A program made the translations under genes and the position numbers. 64,000 nt of DNA from the NCBI RefSeq assembly GCF_036699995.1, contig NZ_CP144906.1, positions 4,289,001 to 4,353,000 on the forward strand. The letters are read 5' to 3'. This DNA is from Clostridium beijerinckii. GTDB taxonomy: Bacteria > Bacillota > Clostridia > Clostridiales > Clostridiaceae. Positions 1 to 7,443 of this stretch are shown piece by piece. Under the pieces are notes generated by a model. That model saw only the letters and a list, made by a program, of their open reading frames with translations, searched no databases and was not told the DNA's origin. Numbering within the stretch: position 1 is the first letter of the stretch; the number at the start of each line of letters is the position of its first letter.

Positions 1-296
1 GTAGCTTTAACAGCATCATCAACAGCCATAATTTGAGGTCCAGCTCCAGTTCTTCCGCCTATGATACCGATTGAACGGTACTTTCCTAATTTCATAGTTT
101 CTGTAAGTAGTGGATCTACACTTGCAATTACTAGTCCAATAGTATCTCCTATTGCAGTACCTACAAATTCAGTAACACCTATTCCTCCACTAGTATTTTT
201 GCTTATATTTTGAGAATCATTATTTTGATTTTTAACAGATATTCCAAGTTCGCTAGAAACCCGTTTCATTACCTTTTCAATCAATTGTTGATCCAT
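1..296 (-). CDS. pduB: PduB-type microcompartment shell protein (partial, N-terminal part)
   Basis: The reading frame starts at ATG 296 after a strong GGAGGAG site and runs off the left window edge, so about 98 residues are visible. After a roughly 35-residue N-terminal tail the translation reads EFVGTAIGDTIGLVIAS and then GIIGGRTGAGPQIMAVDDAVK, the hallmark of PduB-type tandem-BMC-domain shell proteins. In that family the N-terminal tail helps attach cargo to the inner face of the shell. The gene begins 29 bp after the activase stop codon, so it is probably co-transcribed with the dehydratase and activase. The family call is firm. Whether the organism's gene set calls it pduB or something else is a naming matter. 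Confidence 0.85.
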   Translation of the reverse strand, partial: MDQQLIEKVMKRVSSELGISVKNQNNDSQNISKNTSGGIGVTEFVGTAIGDTIGLVIASVDPLLTETMKLGKYRSIGIIGGRTGAGPQIMAVDDAVKA

Positions 297-325
297 TTTG
301 ACTCCTCCATTCTAAAATTATATCT

Positions 326-1246
326 TTAACCACCAATAATACATTTAATCCCCTGATCCTCAATAATCTTTTTTAAGACTTCAATCTCATCTTCTTTTAA
401 TGACCGTGAGTCTTTCATAAGATAATCTCTTCCAAGGAGTTCATATTTATTTTCACCATAAGTATGGTATGGTAACAAATGAATCGTATCAATGTTATTC
501 AAAGTTTTAGTAAACCTACATAATTCCAAAATATCTTGAATTGAAGAATTAAAGTCTGGTATTAATGGTACTCTAACTACCATTTTTGATATTTCAGAAA
601 TTCTCTTTGCATTATTTAGAATTATTTCGTTAGAAACTCCTGTGTATTTTCTGTGTAATTCAAGATTTGTACTCTTAATATCCATAAGCACTAAATCTAT
701 ATATGGAAATACTTTTTCAATAGTTTCTGAATTTGCATAACCTGTAGTTTCAATAGCTGTATGCCAACCTTGTGCTTTACATGCCTTAAAAAGTTCTTTT
801 GAAAAATCTGACTGTAATAGTGGTTCTCCTCCTGATAAAGTGATTCCACCACCAGATCGTCTATAATTTATAGCATCTTTTTTGAGTTCTTTTATAACTT
901 GTTCAATCGTCATTTTTTTACCTTTTAAGACTAAAGAGCTTGTTGGACAAACATTGCTACATTCACCACATGCTGTGCAAATTTCTCTATTTATAAAACC
1001 TTTATTATTAACACTAATTGCACCTATTTTGCAGGCTGAAATACATCTTCCACAATGAATACAATTCGCAGATTGATACATTATGACAGGTTTAATTTTC
1101 TGTGATTCAGGATTGCTACACCATAAGCATGATAAAGGACATCCTTTTAAAAAAACTATTGTACGAATTCCTGGGCCATCATGTATAGAGAATCTCTGTA
1201 TATCAAATACTGTTCCTTCCATACTATAATTAATTGTATCCATCAT
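326..1246 (-). CDS. Glycyl-radical enzyme activating enzyme (radical SAM)
   Basis: This radical SAM protein installs the glycyl radical on the dehydratase encoded just upstream, using S-adenosylmethionine and a reduced 4Fe-4S cluster. With the chosen start the SAM-cluster cysteines are C36, C40 and C43 (CxxxCxxC), followed by two ferredoxin-type 4Fe-4S motifs at C62-C72 and C90-C100. That layout is typical of diol dehydratase and choline lyase activases rather than of PFL activase, which lacks the insert. The glycine-rich SAM-binding stretch SGGGITLSGGEP follows near residue 133. A longer frame starts at 1285, but GGGGAG ends 6 nt before ATG 1246, so that start (306 residues) is preferred. 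The dehydratase gene ends 92 bp upstream. Confidence 0.92.
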   Translation of the reverse strand: MMDTINYSMEGTVFDIQRFSIHDGPGIRTIVFLKGCPLSCLWCSNPESQKIKPVIMYQSANCIHCGRCISACKIGAISVNNKGFINREICTACGECSNVCPTSSLVLKGKKMTIEQVIKELKKDAINYRRSGGGITLSGGEPLLQSDFSKELFKACKAQGWHTAIETTGYANSETIEKVFPYIDLVLMDIKSTNLELHRKYTGVSNEIILNNAKRISEISKMVVRVPLIPDFNSSIQDILELCRFTKTLNNIDTIHLLPYHTYGENKYELLGRDYLMKDSRSLKEDEIEVLKKIIEDQGIKCIIGG

Positions 1247-1337
1247 GCACATCTCCCCTAACCTTATAAAGTGTAACTTTTTCAAATAAAACTTATAAGG
1301 GATAAAATTTTGGCCTACTTATTATGTTCAAATAAGC

Positions 1338-3872
1338 TTAAAGTGAATGTTCAGTACGATTTATAATGTCATCTTGTACTTCCTTTGCTAATACAGTAAA
1401 TTGAGCACTATAGCCTGCAACACGAACAACCAGGTCTTTATAATTTTCTGGGTGCTTTTGAGCATCTAATAATAATTGCTTATCAATTACATTAAATTGA
1501 ACATGCATACCTTTATGATCAAAGTAACTTCTTATTACAGAAGCAAAGTTTTGTAATCCTGTATCTCCAGCAACTGCAGATGGTAAGAATTTTTGATTAT
1601 AAAGTGTACCATTTGATGCTACAAAGTGATCTAGCTTAGCAACAGAATTTGCTGCTGCAGTTGGACCTGCACAATCTTTACCTGCTCTAGGAGATACACC
1701 ATCAGCAAGAGGAGTCTTAGCTAATCTACCATCTGGTAATGCCCCAACATCTTTACCAAATAATACATTTGCAGATACTGGGTAAACTCCAGCTTGGAAT
1801 TGTCCTCCACGTGGGTTAGTATATTTTTCAACTTCGAAGCAGTATATTTGTGCACATTTACGAGCAACCATATCAACTTCATCTATATCATTACCAAAGC
1901 AAGGAGTACTTTCAAGAAGTCTTCTTATATTATCAATATCTCCTGAAACTGTTGTTTTAGGTGAAGTAAATTCTGAAGAGATTCTGCTTTGAATTTCAGA
2001 TATATCAATTGATCCAGAATTACTTAATATTCTCTTAACTGCTTCATATATCTGCATTTCAGTAACATCAGCATTGTTATTTCTTGTACTAACTGCATTA
2101 ACGCCAGTATGTCCAAAGTTTGCATCTAATGCTGCTTTTAATTGATCCATTGCAATAGTTTTATCTTCAAATACATGTTTTTGAATTGCATATACGGAAT
2201 CTCCTGTATCTGCTATACCAAAAGCTTGTGGTCCTGTAAAGTTATAAATTGCTCCACCTTCTTGAACTGATTTACCTCTTCCTATACAATCATCAACCAT
2301 TGCTGATAAGAATGGTAATGGCGCTCTTTCAGCATGAGCATAATCAACACAGTTATCTGCTTCAACAAGATAGTAAACAAAGTATTCCATTTGCTTCTTA
2401 AATGCTGCATAGAAATCATCTATATTCTTAAATGTTGTTATATCCCCTGTGATAGGACCTAATTGCTTGTTGCCTACTTTACCATTATTTAATGTAATTT
2501 CTAATACCTTAGCTACATTAAAGAATGCTGCATCATGCCAGCCTTCTGTCTTGTTTGGACATTGAGGTTCAACACAGCCGATAATACAATAGTTACGTGC
2601 ATCTCTAAGAGTAACACCTCTATTAACTAATGCAGGAATTATAACTTCATCATTGTACATAGCAGGTACACCAAGGCCTAATCTTGCGACTTCGCAAGCT
2701 CTTAACAAGAATTCATCTGGAGTCCCTTGCCATACACGGATAGAGAATGAAGGTGCTGGTAATTTAACATGAGCTGTTGCTTCCATACACATGTAAGATA
2801 CTTCATTTGTGGCATCAAGCCCTTCTTCATTTTGTCCACCAACACATAGGTTTTGGAACACAGCATAACCTGCAAAAGCTTGAGCTGAAATTTCATCACG
2901 AGTTTTATTAATATCATTTAGTTTAATCCAAATACAATCAACTAACTCTTGAGCAAATTCTTTTGAGATGTTTTTATCTTCTTTAAGGTAAGGATACATA
3001 TATTGATCAAAACGTCCTGGTGAAATTGAGTGTCCATTAGATTCAATTTGAACCATTATTTGAATGAACCAGAATGATTGGCAAGCTTCATAGAAGTTTG
3101 TTGCACCATTTTCAGGTACTCTTTCACAGTTAGCAGCTATTTGTAACAATTCTGCTTTTCTAGTAGGGTTTAATTCTATAGCCGCCATATCTCTAGCTTT
3201 TTGAGCATATCTATGTGCAAAATTTATTGCTGCGCTATAAGAAATTACTACAGCATTATAAAATTGTTGTTTCTTTATATAATCAGGGTCCTTCTTGTCC
3301 ATTTTACTCATTGCTTCAATAACTTCAGCAATAATGCCTTTAAACCCTTTTCTTAAAATCTTTCCGTAATCAACACAAATGTGACCAACTCCACCATAGA
3401 AATAATTTCCTACAGTAAATACTCCATTTGCCATACAGTCTTTTGCTTCTTGAGACATGTAAGAATCAGCAAGTGCACTTGTGGTCTTACCTTCCCAATA
3501 TTTAAATGCTTCACTTAATTCTGCCGCTGTTTCCTTTGGAATTTGGAATGGATCTGCAATTCTTGTTCCCATTGTGTCAAATTCTTTAGCTACCCAATCA
3601 TAAGAAAATTCTGGACAAATTTCAGTAGAACGTGGATTTTTAGTAATTGCACCAACTACTAATTCATCTTCGCGAATAGTAATAGGTAAATTGTTAAATA
3701 TTTTTTCTACGGCTTTAGCACGTCTTAATATAGGAGATAGACCTTCTGTTTCCTTATATGATTCTGTTACAAGAACCGCTCTTTCTGATTCTACATACGG
3801 AATTGCATCCACAATCATTCTTTTTAATCTTTCAACCCTCTCAGTTGGTTTTGAAAACCCTTTAGATATCAT
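1338..3872 (-). CDS. Microcompartment-associated glycyl-radical diol dehydratase (1,2-propanediol/glycerol type)
   Basis: B12-independent dehydratase expected to convert a vicinal diol (1,2-propanediol or glycerol) to an aldehyde. Residues known from Clostridium butyricum glycerol dehydratase occur at the same numbers: H164 (GGVGH), H281 and S282 (NGHSIS), C433 and E435 (GCVEPQ), and D447 (WHD). The radical glycine is G820 in RVAGYSAQF, 25 residues from the end counting the glycine itself, as in that enzyme. At 844 residues it is about 57 longer than the glycerol dehydratase; the extra sequence lies around residues 587-645 and includes an amphipathic helix. Co-localised shell proteins and activase place it in a GRM compartment. 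Propanediol is the more likely substrate for such loci, but this is inference. Choline lyase is less likely because the H281/S282 pair is kept. A good GGAGGGA site precedes ATG 3872. Confidence 0.88.
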   Translation of the reverse strand: MISKGFSKPTERVERLKRMIVDAIPYVESERAVLVTESYKETEGLSPILRRAKAVEKIFNNLPITIREDELVVGAITKNPRSTEICPEFSYDWVAKEFDTMGTRIADPFQIPKETAAELSEAFKYWEGKTTSALADSYMSQEAKDCMANGVFTVGNYFYGGVGHICVDYGKILRKGFKGIIAEVIEAMSKMDKKDPDYIKKQQFYNAVVISYSAAINFAHRYAQKARDMAAIELNPTRKAELLQIAANCERVPENGATNFYEACQSFWFIQIMVQIESNGHSISPGRFDQYMYPYLKEDKNISKEFAQELVDCIWIKLNDINKTRDEISAQAFAGYAVFQNLCVGGQNEEGLDATNEVSYMCMEATAHVKLPAPSFSIRVWQGTPDEFLLRACEVARLGLGVPAMYNDEVIIPALVNRGVTLRDARNYCIIGCVEPQCPNKTEGWHDAAFFNVAKVLEITLNNGKVGNKQLGPITGDITTFKNIDDFYAAFKKQMEYFVYYLVEADNCVDYAHAERAPLPFLSAMVDDCIGRGKSVQEGGAIYNFTGPQAFGIADTGDSVYAIQKHVFEDKTIAMDQLKAALDANFGHTGVNAVSTRNNNADVTEMQIYEAVKRILSNSGSIDISEIQSRISSEFTSPKTTVSGDIDNIRRLLESTPCFGNDIDEVDMVARKCAQIYCFEVEKYTNPRGGQFQAGVYPVSANVLFGKDVGALPDGRLAKTPLADGVSPRAGKDCAGPTAAANSVAKLDHFVASNGTLYNQKFLPSAVAGDTGLQNFASVIRSYFDHKGMHVQFNVIDKQLLLDAQKHPENYKDLVVRVAGYSAQFTVLAKEVQDDIINRTEHSL

Positions 3873-4045
3873 TTATAATTCCCTCCTCAAAAAATCGTAA
3901 AAATTTATTTCGTGCAAGTTCATTATATATTAGAGGTATGAAATCGTTGTAATACAATTCAAACTAAAATATTGTAAAATTAAAACTATCTCAAAATTCA
4001 TATAAATAACTAGCATGTAAATTTGACTTATATGATAAATCAAAC

Positions 4046-4224
4046 GAAAGAGAAGGTGCTCTGTTACTCAGTTGCTAGAAAAAATAATTGTAGACATCTA
4101 CCAGTAAAAGTTGCATTCATCCCCGCATGTTCCCGAGACAATCAAGTATGGAATAACTTTTACTAAAGAAATTCTTGTAATTATTTTTTCAATGCAACAC
4201 TGCGTAAAAGGCACCTTCTCTTTC
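4046..4224. ncRNA. Candidate structured RNA (cloverleaf) upstream of the diol dehydratase gene
   Basis: The 521-bp gap between the PfpI and dehydratase genes contains nested complementary segments. P1 pairs 4046-4059 with 4211-4224 (14 bp, perfect). P2 pairs 4064-4075 with 4194-4207 with small bulges. P3 pairs 4078-4089 with 4179-4190 (12 bp, perfect). Inside P3 are three arms: 4090-4101 (GTAG/CTAC), 4103-4112 with 4155-4164 (10 bp, closing a GC-richer loop with CCCCGC and CCCGAG), and 4166-4176. No U-tail follows on either strand, so it is not a plain terminator. If read on the minus strand it would be the dehydratase leader, ending about 170 nt before the start codon. I do not recognise a known riboswitch or RNA family. 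A folded mobile-element remnant is possible, but no target duplication is visible. Confidence 0.55.
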
Positions 4225-4393
4225 TAATGTGGCATATCTATCCTTCAAATCATAAACATTTTTGTAGCCACAAGGGTCATAATATGCAACCTAGCATTTA
4301 TAACCTTTCAGCAAAATTCTCATAGTTCTGAGAAACAACAATATTTTTAATTTAGATAAGTTGTAACATAATTCTAAATTACATGCTTTTTAT

Positions 4394-4969
4394 CTATAAT
4401 TGAATTTTTACATTAAGAATATTTAAAAAATCTTTCAAGATAGCCGTATTTCCTGGCCAGGCTGGTGAAGTTATTAAGTTACCATCTACCACTGTTTCAT
4501 CTGGATTTTTATCTATAAAGATTCCTCTAGCCATAACTACTTCTGGCTTAACAGCAGGATAGCCAGTTAACTTTCTTCCTTTAATTATATCAGCCGCTGT
4601 TAATATTTGAATTCCATGGCATATAGCAGCTACTGGTTTTTTTAATTCCATAAAGTATTTTACAATATCAATAACCCGTGTATTAAGTCTAAGGTATTCT
4701 GGTGCTCTTCCCCCTGTTATATATAATCCATCATATTCTTCTAATTTTAAATAATCAAAAGACATATTTAATAGAAAGTTATGTCCAAGCTTTTCAGTAT
4801 AAGTTTGATGTCCTTCAAAATCATGTATTGAAGTCTTTATATATTCCCCGGCATTCTTTTCTGGACAAACTACATTAACTTTAAAACCTAACATTTCCAA
4901 GGCTTGATATGGTACCATGACTTCATAATCTTCAGTAAAATCGCCAGCTAACATCAAAATTTTTCTCAT
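4394..4969 (-). CDS. DJ-1/PfpI family protein (possible aldehyde/glyoxal-handling enzyme)
   Basis: A 191-residue DJ-1/PfpI superfamily protein. The nucleophile elbow is AICHG with C117, the oxyanion-type loop is TGGRAPEYLR (85-94), and an acidic residue near position 16 completes the family active-site pattern. Members act as glyoxalase III or deglycase-like enzymes, or as peptidases; sequence alone does not tell which. It lies 72 bp after the PduV/EutP-like gene and upstream of the diol dehydratase on the same strand. A role in clearing reactive aldehydes that leak from the compartment is plausible, but inferred. An AAGGAGAG ribosome site precedes the ATG at 4969. Confidence 0.85.
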   Translation of the reverse strand: MRKILMLAGDFTEDYEVMVPYQALEMLGFKVNVVCPEKNAGEYIKTSIHDFEGHQTYTEKLGHNFLLNMSFDYLKLEEYDGLYITGGRAPEYLRLNTRVIDIVKYFMELKKPVAAICHGIQILTAADIIKGRKLTGYPAVKPEVVMARGIFIDKNPDETVVDGNLITSPAWPGNTAILKDFLNILNVKIQL

Positions 4970-5041
4970 ATTCGAATCTCTCCTTAAATAAAATTTGCAC
5001 TTTTTAAACCTTTACATGTAATTTTAAGACCTCTTTCATAG

Positions 5042-5494
5042 CTACTTTTCCCAAGGCAGTATATCGTCATCTTCTTTTAAATAATCCAAAAGATTGGGTA
5101 TTCCTTCTCCTGTATATGAACTTATATGAAATATTTTTTTACAACCGGCAAGACTGAGCCATGCTTCTGCTAAATCTGCTCTTGCATTCTTATTATCTAT
5201 CTGAGTCACAATTCCAACTACTTCTCTAGTCGCTCCTGCTGCAATATTAGGACTATAAAGAGAATATTCTTCAAGTGAACTCATTAAAAGTCCAACTACA
5301 TCGGCTTCATAGGAGTATAGTATTAACGCTCGTGCTAGTTTTTTATTTTCAGCATATTCGCCAGGAGTATCTATAATAACATCAAAATTATTTACATATT
5401 GGGTTTTATGATATGTAATCTCTTTTCCCTTTAAAGCTTGAGTTAAAGTAGTTTTACCACAGCCTGTCCTTCCAACTAATATAATCTTTCTCAT
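5042..5494 (-). CDS. EutP/PduV family small GTPase-like protein
   Basis: A 150-residue P-loop protein of the EutP/PduV family found in ethanolamine and propanediol microcompartment operons. The Walker A motif is GRTGCGKT (8-15), IDTPGEY (from about 41) is the switch-II/G3 motif, and TQIDNKN near 97 is the nucleotide-specificity loop. In Salmonella PduV associates with the outside of the shell, and EutP has been reported to have acetate kinase activity. Either role is possible here. It follows the PduU/EutS gene by 8 bp, so the two are clearly co-transcribed. Confidence 0.9.
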   Translation of the reverse strand: MRKIILVGRTGCGKTTLTQALKGKEITYHKTQYVNNFDVIIDTPGEYAENKKLARALILYSYEADVVGLLMSSLEEYSLYSPNIAAGATREVVGIVTQIDNKNARADLAEAWLSLAGCKKIFHISSYTGEGIPNLLDYLKEDDDILPWEK

Positions 5495-5502
5495 AAAACC
5501 AC

Positions 5503-5883
5503 CTATGCCTTTGTTAAATTACAAACATTAAATCCTAGTGTATTTTTTGCATAATTTAAGATAGAATCTAAAGCAATTACCACATCTGAAATTGTTCCTG
5601 TAATAATCAAAGTTCCGCTAAATCTATCAATAAAACCAATCTCTATTGCTGACGCTTTTATTGCTATATCTGCCGCTATTATAGAAGTTTCACTTGGGGT
5701 AACAGTCAGAATACCAATAGCTGCCCTGTTATAATCAATTTTAGGGTCTAATCCTAGCTTCTTATAAATAATAGAGTCTGGGCTCGCAATCACATGAGCC
5801 ATTGTAATTTGTTTTCCTGGAACGGTTTCTTGAATTATTCTCATTAAATCAGTTTTATTTATCTGCAAATCATTTAACTTCAT
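5503..5883 (-). CDS. PduU/EutS-type BMC shell protein
   Basis: A 126-residue single BMC-domain shell protein of the circularly permuted PduU/EutS kind. It has an N-terminal segment with TVPGKQITMAHVIASPD that forms the small beta-barrel in relatives, followed by the BMC core (IGILTVTPSETSIIAADIA, EIGFIDRFSGTLIITG). Such hexamers form facets of the polyhedral shell. It is the first gene of the minus-strand run PduU - PduV - PfpI - dehydratase - activase - PduB. The gap in front of it (5884-6137) is shared with a divergent gene. Confidence 0.92.
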   Translation of the reverse strand: MKLNDLQINKTDLMRIIQETVPGKQITMAHVIASPDSIIYKKLGLDPKIDYNRAAIGILTVTPSETSIIAADIAIKASAIEIGFIDRFSGTLIITGTISDVVIALDSILNYAKNTLGFNVCNLTKA

Positions 5884-5994
5884 TCTTTTTCACCTCTCGA
5901 AAAAATTGTAATTTTAAATACATTTTTTTGATACCACTCTGTTTATAATCGTAGCATATTTCTAAGGACCATTAGTAATAATTTTGTAACTAAA

Positions 5995-6100
5995 AATAAG
6001 TAAATTTAAGTATAGTCTGAACTTTACTTATTATACAATTGTAAATTACCTGTAGCAAAATTAGTTAAATTATATAATATTATTGGAGTAATTTAACTTA
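5995..6100. promoter_or_regulatory. Two inverted repeats in the divergent control region of the microcompartment operon
   Basis: The 254-bp gap between the divergent PduU-like and GlcG-like genes holds two palindromes. The first pairs AATAAGTAAA (5995-6004) with TTTACTTATT (6023-6032). The second pairs TTAGTTAAATTA (6061-6072) with TAATTTAACTTA (6089-6100) around a TATAAT-like segment. Their place between divergent genes suggests operators or transcript-end hairpins. Neither has a long U-tail. No regulator gene for the locus is visible in this window. Confidence 0.35.
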
Positions 6101-6137
6101 AATACATTATATAAATAATATTTATAGGAGCGATTAT

Positions 6138-6590
6138 ATGATAAATGAAGATTTAATAAAAAAGTTATCGAGTGATCTAATTAGTTCTATAAAGACGCCT
6201 AAGCTAACACTAAAAATGGCAAAAGAAATTCTTGAAAAAGCAGAAAGAAAAGCTGAGTCAATAAATGTTCCAGTAGTTATAGCATTAGTTGATGATGGTG
6301 GAAATCTTATCGCCCAGCATAGAATGGATAATTCAATCTTAATAAGTATTAAAGTTTCATTTAATAAAGCATATACTGCACTTGCTTTAAAAATGTCTAC
6401 TGAAAGACTTAATGATCTAGTACTTCCTGGCAAACCTCTTTATGGCCTAGAAAATACTGGACATGGCGAACTTTGTATTCTAGGTGGAGGAATACCAATA
6501 GTTAGTAACGGAAATATCATTGGTGCTATTGGTGTTAGTGGCGGAAGCATTGATGAAGATATTCAGATAGCTCAAGCAGCACTTAAATAA
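6138..6590 (+). CDS. GlcG/HbpS-like (DUF336) protein
   Basis: A 150-residue GlcG/HbpS (DUF336) domain protein, related to the C-terminal half of PduO and often found as a stand-alone gene in propanediol and glycerol loci. The glycine-rich GELCILGGGIPIVSNGNIIGAIGVSGGS segment near the C-terminus is the family signature, here described in pieces: LGGGIP at about 111 and GAIGVSGG at about 128. Some relatives bind haem or cobalamin-like ligands; the function here is unknown. It diverges from the shell-protein operon and has an AGGAG site 7 nt before its ATG. Confidence 0.82.
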   Translation: MINEDLIKKLSSDLISSIKTPKLTLKMAKEILEKAERKAESINVPVVIALVDDGGNLIAQHRMDNSILISIKVSFNKAYTALALKMSTERLNDLVLPGKPLYGLENTGHGELCILGGGIPIVSNGNIIGAIGVSGGSIDEDIQIAQAALK

Positions 6591-6638
6591 TTTAATAGAA
6601 TGTGGTATAATTTCTATATAGGGAAGGAGTGAGATTAT

Positions 6639-7262
6639 ATGGATAAGTTTGTAATTGCAATAACAAGAACTTGTGGAAGCGGTGGGACAACAATAGGAAA
6701 AATGTTATCTAAAGATTTGGGTATAAATATGTATGATCGTGAATTATTACGTTTGGCTTCAGATGACAGTGGTATAAATGAAGCTCTATTTGCTAATGCA
6801 GACGAAGGTGTAAAAAATAGTTTGCTATATAAGGTTTCAAAGAAAGTATATAACGGTGAATTAATCCCACCTGAAAGTAATGATTTTACTTCAAATGACA
6901 ATTTGTTCAATTATCAGGCTAAGGTGTTACGTGAATTAGCCGATAAAGAATCTTATGTTGTGATAGGGCGTTGTGCTGATTATATCTTAAAGGATAAACC
7001 AAATATATTTAAAATTTTTATTCATGCATCAGAGGATTACTGTATTAAGCATGAAATGGATATCCTTGGCGCTTCTGAAAAAGAAGCAATTAAGGAAATT
7101 AAGAAATTAAATAAATATAGAAGTGACTACTACTATTACCATACTGGCAATAAGTGGGAGGACGTAAAAAACTATGATCTGTCTCTAGATACCAGTAAGC
7201 TCGGCTTCGAGAAATGCGTAAAATATATTAAGAAGTATGTAAAGTTACGTATGGAATTATAA
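6639..7262 (+). CDS. Cytidylate-kinase-like P-loop protein
   Basis: A 207-residue protein of the cytidylate-kinase-like family (AAA_26). An N-terminal P-loop variant (RTCGSGGTTIGKMLSKDLG, 10-28) is followed by YDRELL, and VVIGRCADYIL near 107 is the second conserved block. These proteins are distinct from the essential Cmk, and their substrate is generally unknown. It lies 48 bp after the GlcG-like gene on the same strand with a GGAAGGAG ribosome site, so the two are probably one transcript. Confidence 0.8.
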   Translation: MDKFVIAITRTCGSGGTTIGKMLSKDLGINMYDRELLRLASDDSGINEALFANADEGVKNSLLYKVSKKVYNGELIPPESNDFTSNDNLFNYQAKVLRELADKESYVVIGRCADYILKDKPNIFKIFIHASEDYCIKHEMDILGASEKEAIKEIKKLNKYRSDYYYYHTGNKWEDVKNYDLSLDTSKLGFEKCVKYIKKYVKLRMEL

Positions 7263-7392
7263 ATCTTCGGACGTCCTTAAAAACATCTTCAATATAAAAT
7301 AAAAATTGCCAACTAAATAATAAGTCAAAGCACTATTATCATTATTTTTTAACAAATAACATGGAATATTAATAGTATAGTAATTAATTTAT

Positions 7393-7429
7393 AAAAGCCC
7401 CATGGTGAATTTTCTTACACCATGAGGCT
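7393..7429 (-). terminator. Terminator after the purine permease gene
   Basis: A hairpin of AGCC..CATGGTG with CACCATG..GGCT and a 10-nt loop is followed on the minus strand by TTTTATAAATT. It lies 15 bp after the permease stop codon. Confidence 0.75.
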
Positions 7430-7443
7430 CTTCTTATCTATTA

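Noticed and set aside
2702..2917. Minus-strand frame of 71 codons inside the dehydratase gene
   Set aside because: It is a shadow in another frame of a strongly conserved enzyme gene, without its own ribosome site.
1338..3872. Choline trimethylamine-lyase (CutC) as the identity of the glycyl-radical enzyme
   Set aside because: H164, H281, S282, E435 and D447 match glycerol/propanediol dehydratase positions exactly, and the radical motif is RVAGYSAQF.
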